From contig NZ_JBHUIO010000005.1 in the NCBI RefSeq assembly GCF_042682745.1, positions 1,302,001 through 1,366,000 of the forward strand: a stretch of 64,000 bases of DNA, in the 5' to 3' direction. This DNA comes from Tumebacillus_A lipolyticus. Its GTDB lineage: Bacteria > Bacillota > Bacilli > Tumebacillales > Tumebacillaceae. Positions 8,963 to 16,852 of the stretch are shown here, in pieces (position 1 is the first letter of the stretch; every line of letters starts with the position of its first letter). The translations under genes were made by a program, and so were the position numbers. Below the pieces are notes generated by a model. It ran no database searches and was not told where the DNA came from. It worked only from the letters and a program-made list of their open reading frames with translations.

Positions 8963-9736
8963 ATGACATCCAGCGAACGCGCCGGATCGTTCGATCACTA
9001 TGTACAACAGTATGCAGCCCAGATGGACGAGCCCTGGGCTGACATGCTCTATCAACTGCTGTTCGCACAGCTCGGACAGGTGCTGACCCCGACGATGCGG
9101 TCGGCGCTGACCGTCGGGTGCGGGCTGGGAACGACAGATCGCTTTTTAGCTGAGCAGGGGCTTGCGGTCACCGGCACCGATATCGCGCCGGCGATGGTCG
9201 AGTTTTCTGCGCGGCAGGCGGCAGAAGCTGGTCTTGCGATCACCTATCGCGTACAGGACGCGATGACCGCCCGCTTCGATCAGCCGTTCGACCTGATCGT
9301 CTGCCACAATGTGCTGGAGTATGTCGATCTGCCCGAATTTGTGATCGCCAACCTCGCCACCTCGCTGCGGTCGGACGGCCTGCTCTCGTTGGTGCTGCAC
9401 AATCCGACCGCCAAAGTGCTCAAAGCTGCCGTGTTCAACCAAGATCCGGAGCGAGCGCTTGCGCTGTTGGACCAGCGTGAGTTTCATTATGAGCTGATGA
9501 ACAAAAGCGCGCGCGCATACACGCTCAAGGAAGCGGTCAATTGGCTCCACCTCTGCGGGCTGGAGGTCGTCGAACATTTTGGCGTGCGCACGCTCTACGA
9601 CCTGATCCCCAACCAGCCTAAGTATGATCCCGCTTGGCACCAACAGGCGCTGAAGATGGAGCTGGAGCTGAGTAAGCGCTCCCCTTTCCAAGAGATCGCG
9701 ATGTTTCACCATCTGATCGCACGCAAAAAGGGCTGA
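8963..9736 (+). CDS. class I SAM-dependent methyltransferase
   Basis: 257 residues. Motif I is LTVGCGLGTTDRFLAEQG, the acidic ribose-binding residue follows in VTGTDIAPAMV, and later motifs are DLIVCHNVLEYVDLPE and LRSDGLLSLVLHNP. The N-terminus FDHYVQQYAAQMDEPWADMLYQLL and the overall pattern recall the SmtA/CmoM branch, which acts on modified tRNA nucleosides, but assignment at that level is inference. ATG follows GAGGAGGAG by a good distance. Convergent with the polysaccharide deacetylase gene, with only 6 bases between stops and no obvious terminator. Confidence 0.85.
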   Translation: MTSSERAGSFDHYVQQYAAQMDEPWADMLYQLLFAQLGQVLTPTMRSALTVGCGLGTTDRFLAEQGLAVTGTDIAPAMVEFSARQAAEAGLAITYRVQDAMTARFDQPFDLIVCHNVLEYVDLPEFVIANLATSLRSDGLLSLVLHNPTAKVLKAAVFNQDPERALALLDQREFHYELMNKSARAYTLKEAVNWLHLCGLEVVEHFGVRTLYDLIPNQPKYDPAWHQQALKMELELSKRSPFQEIAMFHHLIARKKG

Positions 9737-9742
9737 CCTGCA

Positions 9743-10867
9743 TCACCTGCGATCGTTCCAAAAGTTGAGCGGAGGCATGTTCCCTTTCAGCGGGCGCAGG
9801 TCATACCCGCTTGCCTGCAGATGGGTGAGGATGCGCGGCAGGGCGGCGAGCGTCGCCTTGCGGTCATGCAAGAGGATCACCGGCGTCTCCAGCTGAGCGG
9901 TCTGCTTCACCACTTCGCGCACGATCTGATCGGGTGTGACGTTCAGACTGCGCGAATCGTAGCTGTCCACGTTCCAGTCCCACATCCGATACCCTGCGCC
10001 AACCAGCCGGTCGCGATAGCTTTGCGACATCCACGGCTTGCTGCCATATGGAACGCGCGCCATGTTGGTGCGGATTCCGGTCACGCGGGTCAGCGCGGCG
10101 TTGCACTGCTCCATCTCGTTCACCACCGACTGTGCAGACGCGTAGATCACCTGCGCATTATGCGTCACCCCATGCAGTGCGAGCCCATGCCCGGCGCTTG
10201 CCATCCGCTTCACTTCGCGCGGATGCGACTCGATCTGCCGTGCCAGCATGAAAAATGTCGCCTGTGCTTCATAGCGGGCCAGAGTGTCTAAGATCTGCGC
10301 CGTATGCTCGTTGGGCCCATCATCAAACGTGAGGTAGGCGATCTTGTCGGGCAACTTCGCTTTTTCTGCCGCAATTTTTCGCTGGTTGCTCAGATAGACT
10401 TCTGCATCCTCCAGACGCCCAGCACCATCTCGGGCGCGGGCGATCGGGCCTTGCGGAAAATAGGAAACCTTATATTCGAACAGGTCGGCCACCGTGCGAA
10501 ACGGCACCATCAGCCTGTTTTTCTTCAAATAGAGCGGCAACGATGTGGACAGTCCGGTGGAAGTGGTCATCCATCTGTCCGGGATGTTGATGGTGAGGCG
10601 CTTGTCCTTGCGCACCACCTGCACCGTCTCCGTTTTCACATCGTACTCGACCGTGGCGCCGATCGCTTCGGCAAAAGCGCGCAAGGGCAGATAGGTGGTG
10701 CCGCCGATCAGCTCCGGCTGCGCATCGGAAAAGGACACCAGCTGATCGTTCAAGGCGACCGCAATATACTCTTTTTGCGTCTGCGCGCTCACAGTCTCGC
10801 CTTTCGCCAACGCGAACAGGCCAAGTAGGATGGTCAGCAAGATGATCGTTCGCAACATATACCGCAC
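9743..10867 (-). CDS. secreted polysaccharide deacetylase with copper-amine-oxidase-like N-terminal domain
   Basis: 374 residues. An N-terminal signal peptide or anchor (MLRTIILLTILLGLFALAKG) is followed by a stalk domain of about 90 residues (YIAVALNDQLVSFSDAQPELIGGTTYLPLRAFAEAIGA) of the kind common in Bacilli wall proteins, then a NodB deacetylase domain from about residue 175. Catalytic motifs are TFDDGP, the metal-binding pair in HGVTH, RVPYG, and VILLHD near the end. The fold removes N-acetyl groups from peptidoglycan or chitin-like polymers; the exact substrate is unknown. The GTG at 10867 has GGGGGAG five bases upstream; the ATG at 10858 is an alternative. Confidence 0.88.
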   Translation of the reverse strand: MRYMLRTIILLTILLGLFALAKGETVSAQTQKEYIAVALNDQLVSFSDAQPELIGGTTYLPLRAFAEAIGATVEYDVKTETVQVVRKDKRLTINIPDRWMTTSTGLSTSLPLYLKKNRLMVPFRTVADLFEYKVSYFPQGPIARARDGAGRLEDAEVYLSNQRKIAAEKAKLPDKIAYLTFDDGPNEHTAQILDTLARYEAQATFFMLARQIESHPREVKRMASAGHGLALHGVTHNAQVIYASAQSVVNEMEQCNAALTRVTGIRTNMARVPYGSKPWMSQSYRDRLVGAGYRMWDWNVDSYDSRSLNVTPDQIVREVVKQTAQLETPVILLHDRKATLAALPRILTHLQASGYDLRPLKGNMPPLNFWNDRR

Positions 10868-10986
10868 AACGACTCCCCCAATTCTTCTCTATCATTTGAG
10901 CAAGATTCTTCTACTCAGCAAGAATCTTCTTCTCAAAATGGTTATGAGGGAGAGTCGTAGAAAAGACCGGCGAATATTTCTTGGGA

Positions 10987-11023
10987 AATAAAAATGACCC
11001 CCAGCGAAAAGTGAGGGTCATTT
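10987..11023 (-). terminator. terminator after the M20 amidohydrolase
   Basis: Stem of nine or more base pairs, AAATGACCC (10992-11000) with GGGTCATTT (11015-11023), followed on the minus strand by TTTTTATTT. Confidence 0.85.
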
Positions 11024-11062
11024 AGCACAACCTGATCGATTGTTGACAGCAACATTGATCAG

Positions 11063-12238
11063 CTAGGCAAGCAGTTTAAACGTGGCGCCGACGAACAGCT
11101 TCACACCGTACTCCAACGACTCTTCGTCGATGTCAAAGTTCGGATGATGATGGGGATGGACGATTCCTTTCGCCGCATTCCCCGCCCCGGTGAAGAAGAA
11201 GCAGCCGGGCGCTTTTTGTTGGAAGGCGGAGAAATCTTCGCCGCCCATGTTCGGATCGAGATGCTGGATCGCCTGCTCGCCGAACAGTTCGCGCATCGTC
11301 TCTTCGATCGCACCGGTCACCCGCTCCTCATTGACGACAGAGCGGTAGCCATGTTCGTAGCGGAACGTGTAGGTGGCACCATGCGCTTCGCAGATGCCGC
11401 GGACGATCTGTTCCATGCGCTCGGCAGTATGCTTGCGAATCTCCGGATCAAAGCTGCGCACCGTACCCTGCATCTCGACCGTGCCGGGAATCACATTGTG
11501 CGTCGTGCCGCCGTGGAACTGGGTGACCGAGACGACCAATCGACCGAGCGGATTGGTGTTTCGAGCGACGATGTGCTGCAGGTTGGTGACGACTTGGGCA
11601 CCGATGGCGATCGCATCGATCGTCTCATGTGGCTGTGCCGCATGCCCGCCCGCACCTTGGATCGTGATCCAAAACGTGTCGGGCGCTGCGGTCGCCGGAC
11701 CATACGTAACGCCGACCAGACCCGCCTCCAGACCCGACCAGAGATGCTGCCCGATCACCATGTCGACGCCTTCCATCACGCCCGCTTCCACCATCTCTTC
11801 CGCGCCGCCCGGCGCGAGCTCTTCGGCGTGCTGAAAGAGAAAGCGAACTTCGCCTTTGATCTCCGCTTGCAGCGTAGACAGCACCTTTGCTGTGCCGAGC
11901 AAGATCGAGGTATGACCATCATGACCGCAGGCGTGCATCACGCCCGGATTTTGCGATTTGTATTCCACGTCGTTCGCCTCTTCGATCGGCAGCGCATCCA
12001 TGTCGGCGCGAATCGCCAACACCTTCCCCGGCTGCTTGCCGATCAACCGCGCCATCACGCTGTTTTTCGTCGGTCTCGACAGCTCCAGATTGCCAAACGA
12101 TTCGAGCGTTTCATAGACGAACTGCGCCGTTTTCTCCTCTTGGAATGACAGCTCAGGATGCTGGTGCAAAAAGCGCCGCCAGCGGATCACCTGTTCTTTG
12201 ACGCTCTCCGCGAGCTTGTGTACCTCGACTTCGACCAC
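11063..12238 (-). CDS. M20D-family amidohydrolase / metallopeptidase
   Basis: About 391 residues, typical for the IAA-amino-acid hydrolase / hippurate hydrolase / N-acyl-aminoacid deacylase family. Signatures are FLHQHPELSFQE, RADMDALPIEE, the metal-binding HACGHDGHTS, the catalytic glutamate in FQHAEELAPGGAE, a dimerisation domain with GAGGHAAQPHETIDAI and HGGTTHNVIP, and NMGGEDFSAF near the end. It hydrolyses the amide bond of N-acylated amino acids; the acyl group cannot be read from sequence. I choose the GTG at 12238, which follows AAGGAGGGG by 6 bases; the reading frame stays open upstream but without Shine-Dalgarno support. It has its own terminator. Confidence 0.9.
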   Translation of the reverse strand: MVEVEVHKLAESVKEQVIRWRRFLHQHPELSFQEEKTAQFVYETLESFGNLELSRPTKNSVMARLIGKQPGKVLAIRADMDALPIEEANDVEYKSQNPGVMHACGHDGHTSILLGTAKVLSTLQAEIKGEVRFLFQHAEELAPGGAEEMVEAGVMEGVDMVIGQHLWSGLEAGLVGVTYGPATAAPDTFWITIQGAGGHAAQPHETIDAIAIGAQVVTNLQHIVARNTNPLGRLVVSVTQFHGGTTHNVIPGTVEMQGTVRSFDPEIRKHTAERMEQIVRGICEAHGATYTFRYEHGYRSVVNEERVTGAIEETMRELFGEQAIQHLDPNMGGEDFSAFQQKAPGCFFFTGAGNAAKGIVHPHHHPNFDIDEESLEYGVKLFVGATFKLLA

Positions 12239-12361
12239 AGGTTGCCCCTCCTTTTTCCCCTTCGAGTGTGTGTCTATTCCAAATGATAACAGTAACAGAT
12301 TGTTTTGAATAGATAAAAAATTTCTTGGATCATAAGCCCTCCCGCTGATGAGGGCCACTGA

Positions 12362-13291
12362 TCAGAAGACCGCCTTCTGGTTAACACCTGTTACGTTTTG
12401 CAGGTAGAGCAGCGAGGTGGCGGAGACGTCGAGGTGCCCGCTGCCGGAACGCACCACCTGGCTCAGCCGCTCCATCGCCTGCTCCCCAACCGGATATTCG
12501 CGCTGAAGATCGGCTGCGCTCAGCATCGCGTAGACCATATCTTTGTGCAGGATGCTCACTTTGGAAAACACTTCATCGTGCGAGCCCTCGATCATCTTCT
12601 GCCCTTTGTCCTTCAGGTTGCGAATGGCAAAGCCGGTCGCATCGAACGTGTTCACCACCTGCTGCAGATCGAGGCCGAACGCTTGCGCCATGCCGACCGC
12701 CTCCCCGAGCGCGACGAGCATCGTCCCGGTAAACAGGTTGTAGAGCAGTTTGAACCGCGTGCCACAGCCTGTCGGGCCAAATCGGTACTGCGCTTGCGAG
12801 ATCGCGTCGAGCACCGGGCGGACGCTTTCGATCGCCTGCAGATCGCCACCCAGGAACAGGTGGAGCGTGCCCGCCTCCGCTCCCGCCCGATTGCCGGTGG
12901 TCGGGCTGTCGATCGGCAACAGCCCTTCCGCCTGCAGACGCTCGCTCCAGCGCTCGATGCAGGCGAGCGAAAGCGTGGAGCATTCGAGGCCGACCGTGCC
13001 GGGAGCCGCTCCGGCAAGCGCGCCGCTCGGACCGTACCAGACCGCTTCGCTCGCCGCATCGTCTGTGACGACCGACAGGATCACATCCGCTCCTCTCGCC
13101 GCCTCAGCTGGCGTCTCGCACAGCGTGTCCTGCCGCTCGACGAGGCTGTGCAACCTGTGTGCGGTGCGGTTGTAGAGGCGCAAGGTCAAACCTGCCCGCT
13201 GCATGTTGCGGATCATCCCGCTGCCCATCATGCCTGCGCCGAGCACCGCGACTGTCAAATCGCTCTTCTCTCCCCTGCTTGCTTCCCTCAT
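12362..13291 (-). CDS. NAD(P)-dependent beta-hydroxyacid dehydrogenase family protein
   Basis: About 309 residues. The Rossmann start is LTVAVLGAGMMGSGMIRNMQRAG, with LYNRTAHR after it. The family substrate motif appears as PIDSPTTGNRAGAEAGTLHLFLGG, and the C-terminal helical domain contains the conserved lysine in RFKLLYNLFTGTM. This fits the 3-hydroxyisobutyrate / tartronate-semialdehyde reductase family, although the usual GxxGxGxMG is GAGMMGSGM and the substrate is unknown. ATG at 13291 with GAGGTG seven bases upstream; the longer ORF start is ignored. The nucleotidyltransferase gene ends six bases upstream, so the two are an operon. Confidence 0.87.
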   Translation of the reverse strand: MREASRGEKSDLTVAVLGAGMMGSGMIRNMQRAGLTLRLYNRTAHRLHSLVERQDTLCETPAEAARGADVILSVVTDDAASEAVWYGPSGALAGAAPGTVGLECSTLSLACIERWSERLQAEGLLPIDSPTTGNRAGAEAGTLHLFLGGDLQAIESVRPVLDAISQAQYRFGPTGCGTRFKLLYNLFTGTMLVALGEAVGMAQAFGLDLQQVVNTFDATGFAIRNLKDKGQKMIEGSHDEVFSKVSILHKDMVYAMLSAADLQREYPVGEQAMERLSQVVRSGSGHLDVSATSLLYLQNVTGVNQKAVF

Positions 13292-13296
13292 CCCTA

Positions 13297-14478
13297 TCAC
13301 CTCTTGGCCGGAATCAGATCGTTGTAAAGATCGGGAATCTTGTCCTCCCCCGTCACCTGCATCCGCCACCTGCGCACATAGTCGCGGCGAAGCAAGATGA
13401 CCGTCTTCAACAGCTCGCGAAACGCATCATTGTGCAAGCGAAGCGGTTCGTTCCACAGATTGTCGGTCAAAATGTGCAGATCTGCCTTGACGGCGACCAG
13501 ATCGTCCTGCTCCATCCGCCGCAGAATCGTCGAGAACAGCTCCAAGAACAGGCGCTGGCCTTCGCCGTCTTCATCGAGCGAGAACATCAGGGCGAGCAGG
13601 GCGTAGCGATAGGATGGCAGGATGTGCGCGGAGCGAAGCGACAGCTCGTCCAGCCGTTCCCGCAGTTGATCGGAGCTGACGTCCGGCTGCTCGAAGCCCA
13701 GATGGACGGCCATCGACGCTTTGAGGATCTTGATCACATCGAGCTCAGGGATCTCCACCGTGCCAAACAGTTCCCGCGCTTCTGTGAGCAAGGCGATCGT
13801 CTCCGGATCGACGATGCGCGCGACTCGCGGGTCGAACCGCTTCTGGTAAACGCTGTAATAGCCGATCACCTCATCTTCGGCGGAGCGGAATTGGGTGCGC
13901 AGACATTCGAGGATCAGCTTGACATAGTGATAGCGCGCCTCCGGTCGAAAATAGGCGCCTTTGCTCAAGCCGCTCCACTGCGGGTGCAAGAACGTGTTGG
14001 AGATCTGATGCACCATCACGTTGAACATCTGCACCGGATCGAACGCATCTTTTGCCAAGCGCTCCACATCAAACGACTGATAGACTGGAAAGCGTTGTGC
14101 TAGCGACAGATCGCGGGCAAAAAAACCGCTGGCGTTGTTCAGGTCGGACACGAGCGCGACGGTCGAATTGAACTGCGGATAACGCTGCTTCAGAAAAGAC
14201 TCAAGATTTTTCAACCACGGATCGTGCTGATGTTCAAGCGAGGTGTGCACCACAAAATCAATATCGGAAAACAGCCGCAGCTCCCCGGCTTCCGTCCAGC
14301 ATACGGACGGCTCCTGCCGAGCCAACGACCCACCGGTGTAGACGACCGCCGGGATCGCTCGCTCGCGAAAGAGGCGGCGAATCTCATCAAAATAGTGGTG
14401 GAGCATGCGGTTGAGCTCCGCTCGTACCTCTGCTGACAAAAAGACGGAGTTCAGACAAACGCTGTGCGCTTCGGACAT
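13297..14478 (-). CDS. nucleotidyltransferase-fold protein, function unknown
   Basis: 393 residues. The N-terminus carries the polymerase-beta-type nucleotidyltransferase signature: AVVYTGGSLARQEPSV followed about 17 residues later by FSDIDFVVHT, i.e. GGS and DxD in correct spacing. The rest is helical (KAYFRPEARYHYVKLILECL and so on) with no known accessory domain. Such proteins transfer nucleotides to antibiotics, RNA, proteins or metabolites. Pairing with a beta-hydroxyacid dehydrogenase suggests a small-molecule pathway but I cannot name it. ATG at 14478 follows GGAGGGATTTTGATC. The upstream region is AT-rich and diverges from the DnaJ-domain gene. Confidence 0.75.
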   Translation of the reverse strand: MSEAHSVCLNSVFLSAEVRAELNRMLHHYFDEIRRLFRERAIPAVVYTGGSLARQEPSVCWTEAGELRLFSDIDFVVHTSLEHQHDPWLKNLESFLKQRYPQFNSTVALVSDLNNASGFFARDLSLAQRFPVYQSFDVERLAKDAFDPVQMFNVMVHQISNTFLHPQWSGLSKGAYFRPEARYHYVKLILECLRTQFRSAEDEVIGYYSVYQKRFDPRVARIVDPETIALLTEARELFGTVEIPELDVIKILKASMAVHLGFEQPDVSSDQLRERLDELSLRSAHILPSYRYALLALMFSLDEDGEGQRLFLELFSTILRRMEQDDLVAVKADLHILTDNLWNEPLRLHNDAFRELLKTVILLRRDYVRRWRMQVTGEDKIPDLYNDLIPAKR

Positions 14479-14723
14479 GATCAAAATCCCTCCTGCACTG
14501 AATTTACAATATCTTATCTAAAACTTTACATATACCGTGTTGACAATTTGCACAACGTATTGATTATAAAAATAATTAAACCTGTGAAATCATTTATACC
14601 AACACATTAACTTAAAGTCAACTATAAAATATAAGATCTGCGTGAGAGTTCGTAAGCTGTGCAGAGGTATGATACGATTATGAGCGGTAGATCGACCGAT
14701 TCCGCACAGAGGAGGAGAAACGG
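14479..14723. other. 245-base AT-rich divergent promoter region
   Basis: Markedly AT-rich between about 14505 and 14640, in contrast to its neighbours. It should carry promoters for the nucleotidyltransferase operon (minus) and the DnaJ-domain gene (plus). A TATGATACGATTATG stretch near 14669-14683 is a plausible -10 region for the plus strand; the -35 is not clear. Confidence 0.45.
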
Positions 14724-15305
14724 ATGGAGGACGCGTTGCGAAAGCTGTCGCAAATCGACTGGGAACACCTATCCGATCGGGAGCTGTTGACGATGCATCA
14801 GCAGCTGTTGCAATGGCAGGGTCGCCTGCAACAGCTGGTCGAGGAGGTGGCCGATGTGCGAGCGCACAGCTGGTGGTCACAGCTGCCCGCTGAAGATGCG
14901 CGAACGATTCGCCTGCTGTTAAAAGGTGGCCGGCTGACCCCGCAGCTGCTGAAACACCAACCTGCGCTTTCCCATCTGATGCTGCTCGTCGAGATCGACA
15001 ATCCTGACGTGGTGCGGCTGTGGGCGAAGATGACGCCCGAAGCGCGAGCAGAGCGGATCGAAGACTTGCGCGCCGCCATCTTGCACACCGAGGTGCGCCG
15101 GACGACATCCGAACGGGAAGATGAGCAGGAGTCGCGGCTATTGGCCTATGAAGTGCTCGGGTTGACCCCGAGCGCCTCCTGGTCGGACGTGAAGAAGCGG
15201 TACCGCGACTTGGCGGCGAAGCATCATCCAGACCAAGGTGGAGACACTCTGATCTTCATGGGGTTACAAAAGGCTTACCGACTCTTGGAAAACAGGTATT
15301 TGTGA
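14724..15305 (+). CDS. protein with C-terminal DnaJ (J) domain
   Basis: 193 residues. The first 130 are helical with no recognised domain. The last 60 form a J domain: YEVLGLTPSASWSDVKKRYRD, then AAKHHPDQGGDT with the HPD tripeptide that stimulates DnaK ATPase, then FMGLQKAYRLLENRYL. Unlike classic DnaJ the J domain is C-terminal and there is no G/F, zinc-finger or substrate-binding region, so this is a class C J-protein that brings DnaK to a specific client. ATG with GAGGAGGAG upstream. Monocistronic. Confidence 0.88.
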   Translation: MEDALRKLSQIDWEHLSDRELLTMHQQLLQWQGRLQQLVEEVADVRAHSWWSQLPAEDARTIRLLLKGGRLTPQLLKHQPALSHLMLLVEIDNPDVVRLWAKMTPEARAERIEDLRAAILHTEVRRTTSEREDEQESRLLAYEVLGLTPSASWSDVKKRYRDLAAKHHPDQGGDTLIFMGLQKAYRLLENRYL

Positions 15306-15327
15306 CCATGCCCCCACTCGGGACATT

Positions 15328-15360
15328 CAGGGATTCCCCCCGACCAACTCGGGGAATCTC
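15328..15360. promoter_or_regulatory. inverted repeat between the DnaJ-domain gene and hcp
   Basis: GATTCCCCCCGA and TCGGGGAATC pair as an imperfect stem of about 10 bases around a short loop. There is no U-run in either direction, so it may be an operator for the hcp gene or a weak terminator of the preceding gene. Confidence 0.4.
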
Positions 15361-15432
15361 CCGATACATCCCCCTCTCCCCTTCTCCTATACTGATGATG
15401 ACTTAGGAAAAGGAAATGAGAGGTTTTTCCAT

Positions 15433-16728
15433 ATGTATTGCAATCAGTGTAAACACGCCCAGAGAGGCGGCTGTAAAGTGGTCGGCGTCTGTGGGAAAAA
15501 TGAAGAGATCTCCTCGCTTCAAGACTTGATCATCAACGCGCTCAAAGGCGTCTCCGCCTATGCGACACATGCCCGCCAGCTCGGGTCCTATGATGAAGAG
15601 GTCAACCGCATCACGCACGAAGCGCTCTATATGACCCTGACCAACTCGAACTTCGACCTGAACGAGCATCTTGAAATGGCGATCGAAGTCGGCTCTGCTG
15701 CGGTTCTCGTCATGGACATGCTGGACAAGGCGCATACCGCCCACTTCGGCATTCCCGAGCCGATCACCGTCACGCAGAACAAGATCGAAGGCCATTCGAT
15801 CGTCGTCACCGGGCACAACCTGTACGCGCTGGAAGAGCTGCTCAAGCAGACGGAAGGCACCGGCATCAACGTCTACACCCATTCGGAGATGCTGCCTGCA
15901 CACGGCTATCCTGCCTTAAAGCGATATCCGCACCTCAAGGGCAATGTCGGCAAATCGTGGCATGACCAGCGCCGGCTGTTCGAAGAGTTTCCCGGCGCGA
16001 TCCTCGCGACGACCAACTGCGTGATGCAGATTCGCGGCACCTACGGCTATCGCTTCTTCACCTACGATGTGGTCGGGATGGACGATGTCGCAAAGATCGA
16101 AAATGACGACTTCTCGCCGTTGATTCGCACCGCGCTCGCCCTGCCGAAAGCGGAGGTCTCCTCCGATCTCACCCTGAGCACCGGCTTTCACCATCAGACG
16201 GTGATCGACTTCCTGCCACAGCTGGTGGATGCTGTGCGGTCGGGCAAGATCAAGCGCTTTTTCGTCATCGCCGGCTGTGACTCGCCAGGGCCTGGAGGCA
16301 ACTATTATCGTGAACTCGCCGAAAGCTTGCCTGACGACACGGTCATCTTGACCACATCCTGCGGCAAGTTCCGCTTTAACGACCTTGAGTTCGGGACGAT
16401 CGACGGGACGATACCTCGCTATATCGACCTCGGGCAGTGCAACAACTCGATCTCTGTCGTCAAGATCGTCTTGGCACTCTCCGATGCGCTGCGCATTCCG
16501 GTCGAACAGCTTCCCGTCTCGATCGTGCTCTCCTGGTTTGAGCAAAAGGCGATCGCGATCCTGCTCGGCCTGTTCTCGCTCGGCATCCAGGACATCCGCA
16601 TCGGTCCCAAGCCGCCTGAGTTCATCTCCGCTGGCGTGCTCAAAGTGCTGCAGGAGACGTTCGGCCTCAAGATGATCACCACGGCGGAGGAAGATCTGAT
16701 CGAGATGCTCCCGATGGTGGCTCACTGA
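15433..16728 (+). CDS. hcp: hybrid-cluster protein (hydroxylamine reductase family), short class
   Basis: 431 residues. N-terminal cysteines C3, C6, C14 and C20 form the CX2C-X7-C-X5-C ligand set of the cubane cluster. Later cysteines in TTNCVMQ, IAGCDSPGPGG, TTSCGKFRFND and LGQCNNS and the histidine in GHNLYALEEL match hybrid-cluster ligands. At this length it lacks the extra N-terminal helical region of the 530-550-residue enzymes, so it belongs with the shorter class III proteins. Hcps act as anaerobic NO reductases or hydroxylamine reductases and, in E. coli, as S-nitrosylases. No hcr reductase partner is adjacent. Cytoplasmic. Confidence 0.93.
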   Translation: MYCNQCKHAQRGGCKVVGVCGKNEEISSLQDLIINALKGVSAYATHARQLGSYDEEVNRITHEALYMTLTNSNFDLNEHLEMAIEVGSAAVLVMDMLDKAHTAHFGIPEPITVTQNKIEGHSIVVTGHNLYALEELLKQTEGTGINVYTHSEMLPAHGYPALKRYPHLKGNVGKSWHDQRRLFEEFPGAILATTNCVMQIRGTYGYRFFTYDVVGMDDVAKIENDDFSPLIRTALALPKAEVSSDLTLSTGFHHQTVIDFLPQLVDAVRSGKIKRFFVIAGCDSPGPGGNYYRELAESLPDDTVILTTSCGKFRFNDLEFGTIDGTIPRYIDLGQCNNSISVVKIVLALSDALRIPVEQLPVSIVLSWFEQKAIAILLGLFSLGIQDIRIGPKPPEFISAGVLKVLQETFGLKMITTAEEDLIEMLPMVAH

Positions 16729-16745
16729 TCACCACTCCCCAATGA

Positions 16746-16787
16746 AAAGACCGTTCTCTGCGCATCGATCCGCACAGAACGGTCTTT
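16746..16787. terminator. terminator of hcp
   Basis: Long stem 16746-16762 / 16771-16787 (AAAGACCGTTCT pairs with AGAACGGTCTTT; CTGCG/CGCAC mostly paired). The U-run on the plus strand is short. Confidence 0.75.
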
Positions 16788-16795
16788 GTAAAATA

Positions 16796-16830
16796 GGGTC
16801 GATCCGCAATCGTTGCGCGGATCGACCCTT
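16796..16830 (-). terminator. terminator of the SLH glycosidase-like gene
   Basis: Perfect 12-base-pair stem 16796-16807 / 16817-16828 (GGGTCGATCCGC). On the minus strand it is followed by TATTTTAC. Confidence 0.75.
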
Positions 16831-16852
16831 CCTCATGTTCCTCACACAGCTA

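Noticed and set aside
8621..9055. 144-residue minus-strand ORF upstream of the methyltransferase
   Set aside because: It overlaps the methyltransferase start, has no ribosome binding site and its protein has no family-like pattern; treated as chance reading frame.
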